A stretch of 37,549 nucleotides of DNA. It comes from Deltaproteobacteria bacterium (GTDB lineage Bacteria > Desulfobacterota > Syntrophobacteria > BM002). Shown here piece after piece: positions 8,510 through 18,058 of this stretch (positions within the stretch are counted from its first letter, which is position 1; the number at the start of each line of letters is the position of its first letter). The notes under the pieces are model-generated. The model was not told the origin of the DNA. It made no database searches and saw only the letters and a program-made list of their open reading frames with translations. Both the position numbers and the translations under genes were made by a program. The stretch is taken from positions 1 to 37,549 of the forward strand of contig JAFDGZ010000024.1 of NCBI GenBank assembly GCA_019309045.1, read 5' to 3'.

Positions 8510-11500
8510 TCAGCCAGCAACCGTGGCCACGCTCCCGGCGCCGCTCTGGTAGTATTCCTGCAGAGAGCACACCTGAAGTTCGCCGCTTCGCAGGGCAGCA
8601 ATTGCCTGAGCAAGAGCCCTGGCTCCCGAAATGGTGGTGGCATAAGGAAGATTATAGACCAGAGTAGCCCTCCTGATCAAATAGGCGTCGGATACGGTTT
8701 TTCTTCCTGTGCTGGTATTGATGACCAGATTGATAGTGCCGTTTTTGATGTGGTCTATCACGTGCGGTCGACCTTCCTTCAATTTCTGCACTTGGGAATT
8801 GTGGACGCCATGATCGGCAAGATAGCGTGAAGTGCCGCGGGTGGCATAGATGCCAAATCCCATTTCCTTGAAGTCAGCGGCTACCTGCAGGATGGCCTCT
8901 TTGTCCGGGTCTCTGACACTGATAAATACGCTGCCTCTAGTGGGCAGAGAGTAGCCAGCAGCCAGTTGGGCCTTCGCAAAGGCCATGCCGAAGCTCCTGT
9001 CGATTCCCATTACCTCGCCGGTGGATTTCATCTCTGGCCCCAGAAGGATGTCAGTGTGGGGGAAACGAATGAAGGGAAAGACGGACTCCTTGACGGCCAG
9101 GTGCTCTGGCTGCACCTCGGTGGTGAAGCCCAGCTCCATGAGGCTCTTGCCAAGCATGACCTTGGTGGCAATTTTGGCCAGAGGGATGCCAATGGCCTTG
9201 CTCACAAAGGGCACCGTACGGGAGGCCCTGGGATTCACCTCCAGAACGTAGAGCTCATTGTCTTTGACGGCAAACTGGATGTTCATGAGACCGACGACGT
9301 TCAGCTCTCTGGCCAGGGCGCGCGTTTGTTCCTTGATTTGCCCGATGATGCCCCTGGAAAGGCTTATGGGCGGCAGGACGCAGGCACTGTCTCCAGAGTG
9401 GATGCCGGCCTCTTCGATGTGTTCCATAATGCCGCCGATCACGGTAGTGCTGCCGTCGCTGATGGCGTCAACGTCAATTTCTATGGCGTCTTTGAGAAAC
9501 TGATCAACCAGGATGGGATGGCCGGCCGAGATGTGCACCGCTTCATGAATATAGGCTGCCAGTTCCTCTGGATGATATACAATTTCCATGGCCCGGCCGC
9601 CCAGCACATACGATGGCCTGACCAGCACCGGATAGCCAATAGCGGCAGCAGCCTCCAGGGCTTCGTCTGCGCTGTAGGCAATGGCATTTTTCGGCTGTTT
9701 GAGTCCCAGCTTGTGCAGCAGAGTCTGGAAGCGTTTGCGGTCTTCGGCGCGGTCAATGCTGTCCGGCGCGGTGCCGATTACTGGCGCCCCCAGATGGGCG
9801 AGGGCCACGGATAGATTGAGGGGTGTCTGGCCGCCGAATTGCACAATGAGTCCCTCCGGGGACTCGTGCTGAATAATGTGCAGGACGTCCTCCAGGGTAA
9901 GAGGTTCGAAGTAGAGTTTGTCCGAGGTGTCATAGTCCGTGCTCACCGTCTCGGGGTTGGAATTTACCATGATGGATTCCACTCCTTCTTCACGAAGAGC
10001 AAAGGAGGCATGACAGCAGCAATAGTCGAATTCGATGCCCTGGCCAATACGGTTCGGTCCGCCACCCAGGATCATTACTTTCCTCTTGTCGCTGGGGGCG
10101 GATTCGTCTTCGCTCTCGTAAGTGGAGTAGTAGTATGGCGTGTATGCCTCGAACTCGGCGGCGCAGGTGTCGACCAGCTTGTAGACCGGCCTGATGCCCT
10201 TGTCCAGCCGTTTGCTGCGGACGGTCTTCTCGTCCATTTGCCATAGCTCTGCCAGCCGTCGGTCGGCAAAGCCGTAAGTCTTGGCCAGCCTCAGCAGATC
10301 ATCGTCCATGGGGTGCTGCTGCAGTATGGTTTCGAGGTCGACAATCTGTTTAATGTTGCAGAGGAACCACCGGTCGATTCTGGTGAGCTGATAGATTTCT
10401 TCCACTGCCATGCCCATCTTGATGGCGGCGGCCACATAAAAGAGGCGTTCCGAGTTGGGTTCGCTCAATTTTTGTCGGATGTGAGCCAGTTCGTCAGGCT
10501 CTCCACTGGGGCTGGCCGTATCCTGGCATTCCAGGGAGTAGCGACCGATTTCCAGAGAGCGCACAGCCTTCTGCAGGGCTTCCTTGAAGGTGCGGCCAAT
10601 GGCCATGGTCTCGCCCACTGATTTCATCATAGTGGTGAGAGAATCCGGGGTGCGGGGGAATTTTTCGAAGGTCCAGCGGGGTATCTTCACCACGCAGTAA
10701 TCTATAGTGGGCTCAAAAGATGCCAGAGTCTCACGGGTAATATCATTGGCGATTTCATCAAGGCTGTAGCCGACTGCCAGTTTGGCGGCTATTTTGGCAA
10801 TGGGGAAGCCGGTGGCCTTGGAGGCCAGTGCAGAAGAACGCGACACCCGTGGATTCATTTCGATGACCACCATGTCGCCGTTTTCCGGGTTAATGGCAAA
10901 CTGGATGTTGGAGCCGCCTGTTTCCACGCCGATTTCTCGCATGATGGCGATGGAGGCATCACGCATGGCCTGGTATTCTCTGTCAGTGAGTGTCTGGGCC
11001 GGGGCTACCGTGATGCTGTCGCCGGTGTGCACCCCCATGGGATCAAAATTCTCAATGGAGCAGATGATGACCACGTTGTCCATGTAATCCCGCATGACCT
11101 CGAGTTCGAACTCTTTCCAACCGAGTACCGATTCTTCCAACATTATGGTGTGGATCATGCTGGCGTCCAGGCCGCTCCTGGCGATGTCCTCGAGATCTTC
11201 CCGGTTATAGACAACGCCGCCGCCGGTGCCTCCCAGAGTGAAGGAGGGCCGGACTATCAGAGGAAAACCAATCCTTTCTGCTGCTTGTCGCGCTTCTTTC
11301 ATAGAGCGGGCAATGCCGCTGGCGGGAACCCGCAGGCCAATGTTTTCCATGGCGCTGCGAAAGAGCTCCCGGTCTTCACCCTTCTTGATCACCGGCAAAG
11401 AGGCGCCGATCACTTCAACGCCATACTCGTCGAGAACGCCCATCTCTCCCACTGCCACGGCGACATTGAGGGCAGTCTGGCCGCCCAGGGTAGGAAGAAG

Positions 11501-11755
11501 AGCATCAGGTCTCTCACGTTCGATCACCTTGGCAACACACTCCGGGGTGATGGGTTCCAGGTAGGTGCGGTCCGCAATCTCGGGATCCGTCATGATGGTG
11601 GCAGGATTGCTGTTTATGAGGATGATCTCATAGTCCTCTTCCCGAAGCGCCTTGCAGGCCTGCGTCCCTGAATAGTCGAACTCGCAGGCCTGGCTGATAA
11701 CGATCGGGCCCGAGCCGATGATGAGCACTTTCCTAATGTCGGTTCTTTTTGGCAT
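8510..11755 (-). CDS. carB: Carbamoyl-phosphate synthase large subunit (CarB)
   Basis: The protein has 1081 residues, the normal length for CarB (about 1070). It makes carbamoyl phosphate from bicarbonate, two ATP and ammonia channelled from CarA, feeding both pyrimidine and arginine synthesis. Two homologous ATP-grasp halves are visible. The N-terminal one begins with [18 protein letters not shown] and contains [12 protein letters not shown]. The second begins near residue 560 with [16 protein letters not shown] and contains [12 protein letters not shown]. The MGS-like allosteric domain occupies about 940-1081 ([21 protein letters not shown], then [21 protein letters not shown]). All expected motifs are intact. 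It follows carA after a 150-bp gap, which is unusually long for a carAB pair, and precedes purF on the same strand. Confidence 0.98.
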   Translation of the reverse strand: MPKRTDIRKVLIIGSGPIVISQACEFDYSGTQACKALREEDYEIILINSNPATIMTDPEIADRTYLEPITPECVAKVIERERPDALLPTLGGQTALNVAVAVGEMGVLDEYGVEVIGASLPVIKKGEDRELFRSAMENIGLRVPASGIARSMKEARQAAERIGFPLIVRPSFTLGGTGGGVVYNREDLEDIARSGLDASMIHTIMLEESVLGWKEFELEVMRDYMDNVVIICSIENFDPMGVHTGDSITVAPAQTLTDREYQAMRDASIAIMREIGVETGGSNIQFAINPENGDMVVIEMNPRVSRSSALASKATGFPIAKIAAKLAVGYSLDEIANDITRETLASFEPTIDYCVVKIPRWTFEKFPRTPDSLTTMMKSVGETMAIGRTFKEALQKAVRSLEIGRYSLECQDTASPSGEPDELAHIRQKLSEPNSERLFYVAAAIKMGMAVEEIYQLTRIDRWFLCNIKQIVDLETILQQHPMDDDLLRLAKTYGFADRRLAELWQMDEKTVRSKRLDKGIRPVYKLVDTCAAEFEAYTPYYYSTYESEDESAPSDKRKVMILGGGPNRIGQGIEFDYCCCHASFALREEGVESIMVNSNPETVSTDYDTSDKLYFEPLTLEDVLHIIQHESPEGLIVQFGGQTPLNLSVALAHLGAPVIGTAPDSIDRAEDRKRFQTLLHKLGLKQPKNAIAYSADEALEAAAAIGYPVLVRPSYVLGGRAMEIVYHPEELAAYIHEAVHISAGHPILVDQFLKDAIEIDVDAISDGSTTVIGGIMEHIEEAGIHSGDSACVLPPISLSRGIIGQIKEQTRALARELNVVGLMNIQFAVKDNELYVLEVNPRASRTVPFVSKAIGIPLAKIATKVMLGKSLMELGFTTEVQPEHLAVKESVFPFIRFPHTDILLGPEMKSTGEVMGIDRSFGMAFAKAQLAAGYSLPTRGSVFISVRDPDKEAILQVAADFKEMGFGIYATRGTSRYLADHGVHNSQVQKLKEGRPHVIDHIKNGTINLVINTSTGRKTVSDAYLIRRATLVYNLPYATTISGARALAQAIAALRSGELQVCSLQEYYQSGAGSVATVAG

Positions 11756-11905
11756 GCACTTTTACCGTGTTGCTGGGCGCCCCCGGTGCAGGGTGCGCCG
11801 CCTCTTACTCTTCAGCTGCCAGCAGATGAGCCCCTGTCAGCCTCCTGCAGCAGGAGTCGCACTTCCAGTTTTTTTGTTCTACCAGACAACCCAGCAGAAC
11901 AGCGC
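11756..11905 (-). other. carA-carB intercistronic region
   Basis: This 150-bp non-coding gap separates the two carbamoyl-phosphate synthase subunits. It contains a short perfect hairpin: CTCCTG (11842-11847), loop CAG, CAGGAG (11851-11856). There is also a T-run on the plus strand (11869-11875). No convincing internal promoter was recognised. Confidence 0.35.
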
Positions 11906-13066
11906 TCAGGATCTCCTCTCATTCATCATGGCAATGAAATCGTCAAAAAGGTGGCCGGCGTCATGGGGCCCGGGCGAAGCTTCAGGGTGGTACTGCACCG
12001 AAAAAATGGGCAGCTTCTGGTGCCGCATTCCTTCGAGAGTCTGATCGTTGAGGTTAATGTGGGTGATCTCCACATTCTTGCCCCGCAAAGAATTGATGTC
12101 GACGCAGAAGCCATGATTCTGCGAAGTGATCTCCACCTTGCCGGTATGAAGGTCCTTTACTGGTTGATTGCCTCCCCGGTGGCCGAACTTGAGTTTGAAA
12201 GTGGAGCCCCCCATGGCCAGCCCCAGGAGCTGGTGACCAAGACAGATGCCGAAGATCGGCAGGCTGTGGAGCAGTTTGCCAATGGTGTCAATGGCGTAGG
12301 TTACTGCGGCTGGATCACCCGGCCCATTCGAGAGAAACAGGCCTTCGGGCTCCAGGGCCAGGATTTCCTCCGCTTTGGCCTGAGCAGGAAGCACCACCAC
12401 GTGACAGTGGCGGTTGGTGAGATTACGCAATATATTGAACTTGATGCCGTAATCCAGCGCCACCACCCGATAGTGGTCTGTTGCCTGGGGCCAGACATCT
12501 GCAGCAGTCAGATCAGGGCGCCAGGATAGCGGCTTTTGCCGCCCCTCCCAGAGATAAGGGGAAGAGGCAGTCACCTGGGTAACCAGATCTCGCCCTACCA
12601 GTCCAGGGAAGGCCCGCACCCGTTCCAGCAGCTCCTCATAATCTGCATCTCCTGTAGCAATAATTCCTTTCATGGCTCCAGCAGTGCGAATGTGTTTCGT
12701 TAGAGCCCTGGTGTCGATGCCTTCGATCCCGAGTATTCCGGCATCTTCGAGAAAATCTTTTAGACTCTTGCAACTGCGCCAATTGCTTGGAAATGGCAGA
12801 TACTCCCGTATGATGAAACCTTCCACCTGGATGGTGCTGGATTCCATATCCTCGTCATTTACGCCGTAGTTGCCGATGAGGGGGTAGGTCATTGTGACGA
12901 TCTGGCCCTTGTAGGAAGGGTCAGTGAGGATCTCCTGATAGCCCATCATGCTGGTGTTGAACACCACTTCCCCGAGGGCCTCACCCTCTCCGGCAAAGCT
13001 CCAACCTCTAAAGGACCTGCCGTCTTCGAGGACCAGCAGGGCAGGTGGTTGTGATAAGCGGCTCAT
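11906..13066 (-). CDS. carA: Carbamoyl-phosphate synthase small subunit (CarA), glutamine amidotransferase
   Basis: From the ATG at 13066 the protein has 386 residues, matching the family (about 380). The N-terminal CarA-specific domain runs from LLVLEDGRSFRG through GEVVFNTSMMGYQEILTDPS. The C-terminal class I glutaminase domain has the nucleophile elbow GICLGHQLLGLAMGG and the catalytic HPEA near the end (VQYHPEASPGPHDA). It supplies ammonia to CarB. The frame stays open upstream to 13204, but those residues do not resemble CarA and would overlap kdsB; the ATG at 13066 has AGGA about 9 nt before it. It begins 94 bp after the kdsB stop on the same strand. Confidence 0.97.
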   Translation of the reverse strand: MSRLSQPPALLVLEDGRSFRGWSFAGEGEALGEVVFNTSMMGYQEILTDPSYKGQIVTMTYPLIGNYGVNDEDMESSTIQVEGFIIREYLPFPSNWRSCKSLKDFLEDAGILGIEGIDTRALTKHIRTAGAMKGIIATGDADYEELLERVRAFPGLVGRDLVTQVTASSPYLWEGRQKPLSWRPDLTAADVWPQATDHYRVVALDYGIKFNILRNLTNRHCHVVVLPAQAKAEEILALEPEGLFLSNGPGDPAAVTYAIDTIGKLLHSLPIFGICLGHQLLGLAMGGSTFKLKFGHRGGNQPVKDLHTGKVEITSQNHGFCVDINSLRGKNVEITHINLNDQTLEGMRHQKLPIFSVQYHPEASPGPHDAGHLFDDFIAMMNERRS

Positions 13067-13160
13067 TTTTTTGCATCCTGGGTAGAAGTTGTCCGGCCCG
13101 CTCTTACGCAGGGGATTCTTATCATAATCCATCGAGAAGAGCAAGATAAGTACTCTTTGT

Positions 13161-13910
13161 TCAGATCGTGGAATCACCAGCGAGCAGGGCGCGAACACGG
13201 GCAAGATCCTCTGGGGTGTCGACGCCGATGGAGTCGTAGCTGGTGGTGATAACGCGAATATGGAAGCCGTGCTCCAGGACGCGCAACTGCTCCAGTTTTT
13301 CGGCAGCCTCGAGGGGGCTGGGGGGGAGGCTGGTCAACTGCTGCAGAAAACTGTGGCGATAGGCATAGATGCCCAGGTGTTTGTAGTATGTGGGCCTGGG
13401 GTGAGCAGAGCGGTTTGCCGGGATGGGAGCACGGGAAAAATAAAGGGCTCGACCTCTGGTGTCGAAGACCACCTTGACCACTGAGGGGTCATGAAATGGC
13501 TCTTTTTCTGTGGCTGCATGGGCGAGTGTGGCCATGGGCACTTCTGGAGCTTCTGCCAGACCTTGCACGAGCTCGTCTATGGCGGCAGGGGCCAGCAGCG
13601 GCTCATCACCCTGAATATTGACTACCAGGGTGTCGTCCTTGAGATTCAGGAGTCGAGCAGCCTCGGCCACTCTGTCCGTACCGCTGGCATGGCTGGCTGC
13701 GGTCATGAGGGCTTGACCACCAAAACCAACAACTGCCTCCAGGATGCGTTCGTCATCAGTGGCCACTACCACCCGACTCAGGAGGCGAGCCTCTGAGGCC
13801 CGCTGGTGGACATGCTGGATCATGGGCAGTCCAGCAATGACAGCGAGAGCTTTGCCAGGGAGTCGCACAGAGGCGAAACGGGCTGGTATAATGCCTACTG
13901 CATCAGGCAT
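13161..13910 (-). CDS. kdsB: 3-deoxy-manno-octulosonate cytidylyltransferase (CMP-KDO synthetase)
   Basis: This enzyme activates KDO with CTP to form CMP-KDO for transfer to lipid A. From the ATG at 13910 the protein has 249 residues, the usual family length. It opens with GIIPARFASVRLPGKAL, the nucleotide-binding signature, then VVVATDDERI, SHASGTDRVAEAA and NIQGDEPLL, with the late motifs YKHLGIYAYR and EKLEQLRVLEHG. The start has a GAGGAG site about 7 nt upstream. An open upstream extension to 14360 is low-complexity and unlike the family, so it is not included. It is the first gene of the minus-strand run kdsB, carA, carB, purF, kdsD. Confidence 0.97.
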   Translation of the reverse strand: MPDAVGIIPARFASVRLPGKALAVIAGLPMIQHVHQRASEARLLSRVVVATDDERILEAVVGFGGQALMTAASHASGTDRVAEAARLLNLKDDTLVVNIQGDEPLLAPAAIDELVQGLAEAPEVPMATLAHAATEKEPFHDPSVVKVVFDTRGRALYFSRAPIPANRSAHPRPTYYKHLGIYAYRHSFLQQLTSLPPSPLEAAEKLEQLRVLEHGFHIRVITTSYDSIGVDTPEDLARVRALLAGDSTI

Positions 13911-14424
13911 AAGATCACTCCTCTGGTTGCATTGCTTGACTGGTTGGAGCCAGGGCCGAAACTGAGGTCGCAAATGTTCTTGCTGTTCGGTCCCACTGCT
14001 TCTGGCAGGCAGGCAGCGGGACCTATTCCTGGCAGATGTTCTTGGGCAGCAAGGTAATATGGACTGATATGAACAGCAAGTGATTTTTGCCGCGTTTGCC
14101 TGCAGCGGTGCCAGTCGTTCATGATGCCGCCATGGACCGGGTTTTACACTCCCCTGGATGGCCGCTGCAGGCTGCGCCGCATGTGCACTGGTGCGGCTGG
14201 GAGGTATGGTACTGCGTCCCTCGTGGCAATGGGGAAAGCGGCAGAGATTGCCGGGAAGATACTTTTTTGCAGGACGACTCAATTCACTGCGGCAGCAATC
14301 TGAGCTCTCAAACAGCTGTAGAGGTGTGGTCCGTTTCGTTGGCAGTGTGAAACTCGACACCGAAGCTGTGGAGAAGTCCGCAGCCGGTGCTGCCCTGTCA
14401 AAGCCTGTCTCCGCTTCTTGGGGC
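13911..14424. other. Long divergent intergenic region between kdsB and the TRAP cluster
   Basis: About 700 bp separate the divergent kdsB and TAXI genes. Small open frames exist but lack family resemblance and good ribosome binding sites. No tRNA, 6S-like or riboswitch signature was recognised. The minus-strand promoter for kdsB should lie here but no clear pair of hexamers was found. The right end holds one arm of a CTGTCAA/TTGACAG inverted repeat (14395-14401 with 14425-14431) overlapping the -35 of the plus-strand promoter. Confidence 0.4.
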
Positions 14425-14452
14425 TTGACAGGATTGCTTCCACGAGTATGAT
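14425..14452 (+). promoter_or_regulatory. Sigma70-type promoter for the TAXI-TRAP cluster
   Basis: A perfect -35 hexamer TTGACA (14425-14430) is followed after 16 nt by TATGAT (14447-14452), five of six matches to the -10 consensus. The -35 is part of an inverted repeat with CTGTCAA at 14395-14401, which could be a regulator site. Transcription from here would give a leader of about 160 nt before the ATG at 14619. Confidence 0.6.
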
Positions 14453-14618
14453 AGAGGGCAGCTATGGGTGCAACATCCTCATTTCCAACAGGCTATCGTT
14501 GTTCATTACAAGCTAATAACCGCCCGAAAATCGACAACAGCTCGGAAGGAGGTGAGATATTAACGTTAGAGGCTGAATTATATTTGGACCCTTCAACTGT
14601 GAAAATAGGAGACAACTG

Positions 14619-15614
14619 ATGAAGAGAGTAGGATTGTTTGCACTGGTTATTGCCCTCTGCCTGGGTCTGGGTCTTGTGTTCGGCCCGACTGAGGTTGCGG
14701 CCAAAACCACATTTATCACCATAGGCACTGGCGGCATCACCGGGGTGTACTATCCCACCGGCGGAGCCATCTGCAGAATCGTCAACAAGAAAAAGAGCGA
14801 ATATGGTATTCGCTGCACCGTGGAGTCCACAGGCGGCTCGGTGTTCAACGTCAATGCCGTCATGGCCGGGGACCTTGAATTCGGAGTCGTCCAATCGGAT
14901 CGGCAATACCAGGCCATCAAAGGTTTGGCCGAATGGAAGGAAAAGGGCCCTCAAAAAGATCTCAGAGCAGTGTTCACCATTCACCCTGAATCAGTGACCC
15001 TGGTGGCGGCTGACGACGCCGGGATCAAGACCATCCAGGACCTCAGAGGCAAGAGAGTTAATATAGGCAATCCAGGTTCGGGTCAGCGCCAGAATTCCAT
15101 TGATGCCCTGGCTGCTGCAGGCATCGACTACACCAAGGACATTATAGCGGAGGGAGTGAAAGCAGCTGAGGCTCCCGGGCTCCTGCAGGATGGTCGCATT
15201 GACGCCTTCTTTTACACCGTGGGGCATCCCAGCGGCGCAATCAAAGAGGCCACCGCTGGCAGAAGGAAAGTCCACTTTGTGCCCATTACTGACGTGGACA
15301 AACTCCTGGCCAAGTACCCATATTATGCCAGGGCTGTCATCCCGATCAAATTCTATCCTGGAGCCACCAACAAGGAGGATGTGCAGACCTTCGGGGTAAA
15401 GGCAACTTTCGTCACTTCTGCCAAGGTGCCCGACAAGGTAGTCTATGCGGTGACCAAGGAAGTGTTCGAAAATTTTGAGGCGTTCAAGAAGCTTCACCCC
15501 GCCTATGCGGTTCTGACCAAACAGAACATGCTGGAAGGTATGTCCGCCCCGATCCATCCGGGCGCCATGAAGTATTACAAAGAATCCGGTCTGGATAAAT
15601 ATCTCAAGAAGTAA
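14619..15614 (+). CDS. TAXI-family TRAP transporter solute-binding protein
   Basis: This is a 331-residue periplasmic receptor. Residues 1-28 form a signal peptide with a positive n-region (MKR), a Leu/Val-rich core and a likely signal peptidase site after EVAA. The mature protein starts with the TAXI-type block TFITIGTGGITGVYYPTGGAICR, followed by STGGSVFNVNAVMAG and FGVVQSD. Later come DLRGKRVNIGNPGSG and a GRIDAFFYTVGHPSG segment. Family knowledge: TAXI receptors deliver substrates such as glutamate or other organic anions to a fused TRAP permease; the substrate cannot be told from sequence. An AGGAGA site lies about 5 nt before the ATG. A strong terminator follows it, which would allow the receptor to be made in excess of the permease. 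Confidence 0.93.
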   Translation: MKRVGLFALVIALCLGLGLVFGPTEVAAKTTFITIGTGGITGVYYPTGGAICRIVNKKKSEYGIRCTVESTGGSVFNVNAVMAGDLEFGVVQSDRQYQAIKGLAEWKEKGPQKDLRAVFTIHPESVTLVAADDAGIKTIQDLRGKRVNIGNPGSGQRQNSIDALAAAGIDYTKDIIAEGVKAAEAPGLLQDGRIDAFFYTVGHPSGAIKEATAGRRKVHFVPITDVDKLLAKYPYYARAVIPIKFYPGATNKEDVQTFGVKATFVTSAKVPDKVVYAVTKEVFENFEAFKKLHPAYAVLTKQNMLEGMSAPIHPGAMKYYKESGLDKYLKK

Positions 15615-15624
15615 AAGATAATGG

Positions 15625-15652
15625 GCGGCGGGATCATTCCCGCCGCTTTTTT
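15625..15652 (+). terminator. Rho-independent terminator after the TAXI receptor gene
   Basis: GCGGCGGGA (15625-15633), loop TCAT, TCCCGCCGC (15638-15646), then six T residues (15647-15652). This perfect 9-bp GC-rich stem with a U-tract lies 11 nt after the stop codon. It sits inside the presumed transporter operon, between receptor and permease, so partial read-through or a separate permease promoter is expected. Confidence 0.9.
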
Positions 15653-15760
15653 CTTAACCTCCAGCAGTGCCTAGGCGCTCTAGCGCAGATTTTCAGAAGA
15701 AACTGGGAGCCCGGCAGCTTATTCCCTTTGCTACTGGCTGTTGCCTGAGTGCTTCGCTTC

Positions 15761-15868
15761 GCAAATACAGCGGCGTATTCTGCTGATTTGCCCCGAGGCA
15801 ATTGCTCACTCAGCACTGAATGCTTACTAAATTAAGTTCGTCACTGAACTTATGAATCGAAGGACTGG
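15761..15868 (+). repeat. Dispersed structured intergenic repeat, copy 1
   Basis: This 108-bp stretch is closely similar to 29031-29137 in the same orientation. Shared blocks include GCAAAT, CGTATTCTG, TGATTTGCC, CAATTGCTCACTCAGCACT and ACTTATGAATCGAAGGACT. Internal pairing is evident: GCAAAT with ATTTGC, and AAGTTC with GAACTT around a 6-nt loop. In this copy CTGAGTG just upstream can also pair with CACTCAG. No coding capacity was found. It is probably a MITE-like or REP-like element; the family is not recognised. Confidence 0.7.
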
Positions 15869-15942
15869 GCGTTCGTCACCACCTGCCAACCGAAAAGGGA
15901 ACCGCAGCCTGTTATACCGCAGACCAACCATAGGTGGCACTC

Positions 15943-18015
15943 ATGAACACAAGCATTATGAATGAAAAGGAAGAAGGCCTGGAGCTTGCCAGGAGGCTGG
16001 CTGAGGAAGAAGAAGGGGTGGGCAGACGACCGCGAGGACCTGCCAGATTTGTGATACCTACCATCGCAGTAATCTGGTCATTTTTCCAGCTTTCTATTGC
16101 CAGCTGGCTCATCCTCGATACCATCTTTGTGCGGGCAATTCATCTGGGTTTCGCCCTGTTGATTGTCTTTCTCAATTATCCCCTGTTCAAAAAGAGTCGC
16201 TTTGGCCTGAAGTTCCTTTCTGTCAAGGACAGGATCCCGCTGCTCGATTATGTCGTTGCCATCGTCGCTGCCTTTTCAGCCATATATATTGTACTCGATT
16301 TTGCCGGCATTACTACTCGCTACGGGGCACCCAGCACACGGGATATCGTCATTGGCATTGCCCTGACAGTGCTCCTGTTGGAGGCCTCGCGCCGGGTTAT
16401 TGGCCCGGCCCTGTCCGTGATTGCCCTGTTTTTCTGCGCTTATGCCTTCCTGGGCCCGTACATGCCGGAGATGATTGCCTTCAAAGGGGTTTCTCTGTCG
16501 CGCTTTATGGGCCAGATGACCATGTCCACTGAAGGCATCTACGGCATTCCCCTGGACGTGTCAGCCACCATCGTCTTTCTGTTTGTTCTTTTCGGAGCCA
16601 TGCTGGACAGGGCCGGAGCTGGGCAATATTTCATCAAGCTGGCGCTCAGCCTGCTGGGTGGCTTCAAAGGGGGGCCGGCCAAGGCTGCCGTTCTCGGCAG
16701 CGGCCTGACAGGTCTGGTATCAGGCTCCAGCATTGCCAATATTGTCACTACCGGCACCTTTACCATTCCCCTGATGAAAAAGGTGGGCTATCCGCCCACA
16801 AAGGCGGCAGCAGTGGAGGTTGCCGCCAGCACCGACGGTCAGCTGGCACCTCCCATTATGGGAGCAGCGGCCTTCATCATTGCCGAGTATGTCAACGTGC
16901 CCTATGTGGCGGTGATCAAGGCAGCAGCAATTCCTGCTTTTGCTTCATATGCGGCTCTTCTGTACATTACCCACATCGAAGCCTCAAAACTCGGTCTGCG
17001 AGGTATGCCTCGCAGTGAACTGCCGCCATTTTTCAAGACGCTTCTGGCAGGCGCTCACTATCTCCTGCCGCTGATATTCTTGCTCTACGAGCTGGTGATC
17101 ATCAGGCGCTCACCTGAACTGGCTGCCTTTCACGCCATCTGGCTGATGGCGGTGATCATGCTTTTTCAGAAGCCGATCAAAGCCTTGAAGAACAAGGAAT
17201 CCGTGGGTGCTGCTTTCAAGGAGGGCATCGTCGACATCTTAGCAGCCCTGGCAGCAGGCGGCAGGAACATGGTTGCCGTGGCCCTGGCCACCGCAGCCTC
17301 CGGCATCATAGTCGGCGTGGTGGCCATGGGACTTGGTGGCCTCATCACCCAGATCATTGACGTGCTCTCCGGCGGCAACATCTACCTCATGCTGGTCATC
17401 ACTGCTGGCGCCAGCCTGCTGATTGGTATGGGCCTGCCCACTACCGCCACCTACATTGTCATGGCCTCTCTTACTGCCCCTGCCATTGTGGAAATCGGCA
17501 GTATGTATGATTTTATTGTACCGTTGATGGCCGCCCACCTTTTCTGCTTCTACTTCGGCATCCTGGCCGACGATACTCCTCCGGTGGGACTTGCTGCCTA
17601 TGCTGCTGCAGCCATAGCCAAGTCGCCCCCCATTCCCACAGGCATTCAGGGATTCATGTATGATATTCGAACGGCGATTTTGCCCTTTATGTTCATCTTT
17701 AACAGCGATCTCATCCTGCACAATATCAACAGTTGGCCGGCGGGGCTGCTGATTTTTGTCATGGCGTGTGTGGGCAACTTTGCCTTTGCTTCGGCCACCC
17801 AGGGATGGTTTGTGGCCAAGAACAGGTTTTACGAAGTGCCGCTGCTGTTGTGTGTGACCTTTGTGCTCATGCGGCCCGACGCTATTGCCAAGCTGGTCGG
17901 CGTTGCCCACCAGCAGCGTTTCTGGATGTACCCCATTGGATTGGGCATTTTCGGTCTGATTTACCTGCTGCAGAGGCCGAGAACCCCCAAAGTTCCAGCC
18001 CCTGCCCCAGCCTAG
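15943..18015 (+). CDS. TRAP transporter permease, 4TM/12TM fusion (TAXI system), copy 1
   Basis: This is a 690-residue polytopic inner-membrane protein combining the small (DctQ-like) and large (DctM-like) TRAP subunits. The N-terminal 40 residues are charged and cytoplasmic, followed by many hydrophobic helices. Family-typical blocks are GPYMPEMIAFKGVSLSRFMG, GLVSGSSIANIVTTGTFTIP, AASTDGQLAPPIMGAAAFII, GMGLPTTATYIVMASLTAPA and GILADDTPPVGLAAYAAAAI. It uses the sodium or proton gradient to import the substrate captured by the TAXI receptor. The ATG at 15943 is preferred over the in-frame GTG at 15934 because AGGTGG (15932-15937) sits 5 nt before it and overlaps the GTG. It lies downstream of the terminator and repeat, so it may have its own promoter, which was not identified. 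Confidence 0.94.
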   Translation: MNTSIMNEKEEGLELARRLAEEEEGVGRRPRGPARFVIPTIAVIWSFFQLSIASWLILDTIFVRAIHLGFALLIVFLNYPLFKKSRFGLKFLSVKDRIPLLDYVVAIVAAFSAIYIVLDFAGITTRYGAPSTRDIVIGIALTVLLLEASRRVIGPALSVIALFFCAYAFLGPYMPEMIAFKGVSLSRFMGQMTMSTEGIYGIPLDVSATIVFLFVLFGAMLDRAGAGQYFIKLALSLLGGFKGGPAKAAVLGSGLTGLVSGSSIANIVTTGTFTIPLMKKVGYPPTKAAAVEVAASTDGQLAPPIMGAAAFIIAEYVNVPYVAVIKAAAIPAFASYAALLYITHIEASKLGLRGMPRSELPPFFKTLLAGAHYLLPLIFLLYELVIIRRSPELAAFHAIWLMAVIMLFQKPIKALKNKESVGAAFKEGIVDILAALAAGGRNMVAVALATAASGIIVGVVAMGLGGLITQIIDVLSGGNIYLMLVITAGASLLIGMGLPTTATYIVMASLTAPAIVEIGSMYDFIVPLMAAHLFCFYFGILADDTPPVGLAAYAAAAIAKSPPIPTGIQGFMYDIRTAILPFMFIFNSDLILHNINSWPAGLLIFVMACVGNFAFASATQGWFVAKNRFYEVPLLLCVTFVLMRPDAIAKLVGVAHQQRFWMYPIGLGIFGLIYLLQRPRTPKVPAPAPA

Positions 18016-18058
18016 AGAACAACTAAACTGGCGCGGGCTGCGCTCAAGGAGTAGAAAG

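Noticed and set aside
13911-14360. N-terminal extension of kdsB of about 150 residues
   Set aside because: The extension is unlike the family, while the ATG at 13910 has a good ribosome binding site and gives the normal length.
14158-14451. A 97-residue plus-strand open frame in the kdsB-TAXI gap
   Set aside because: It has no good ribosome binding site and no recognisable family, and it runs through the promoter at 14425-14452.
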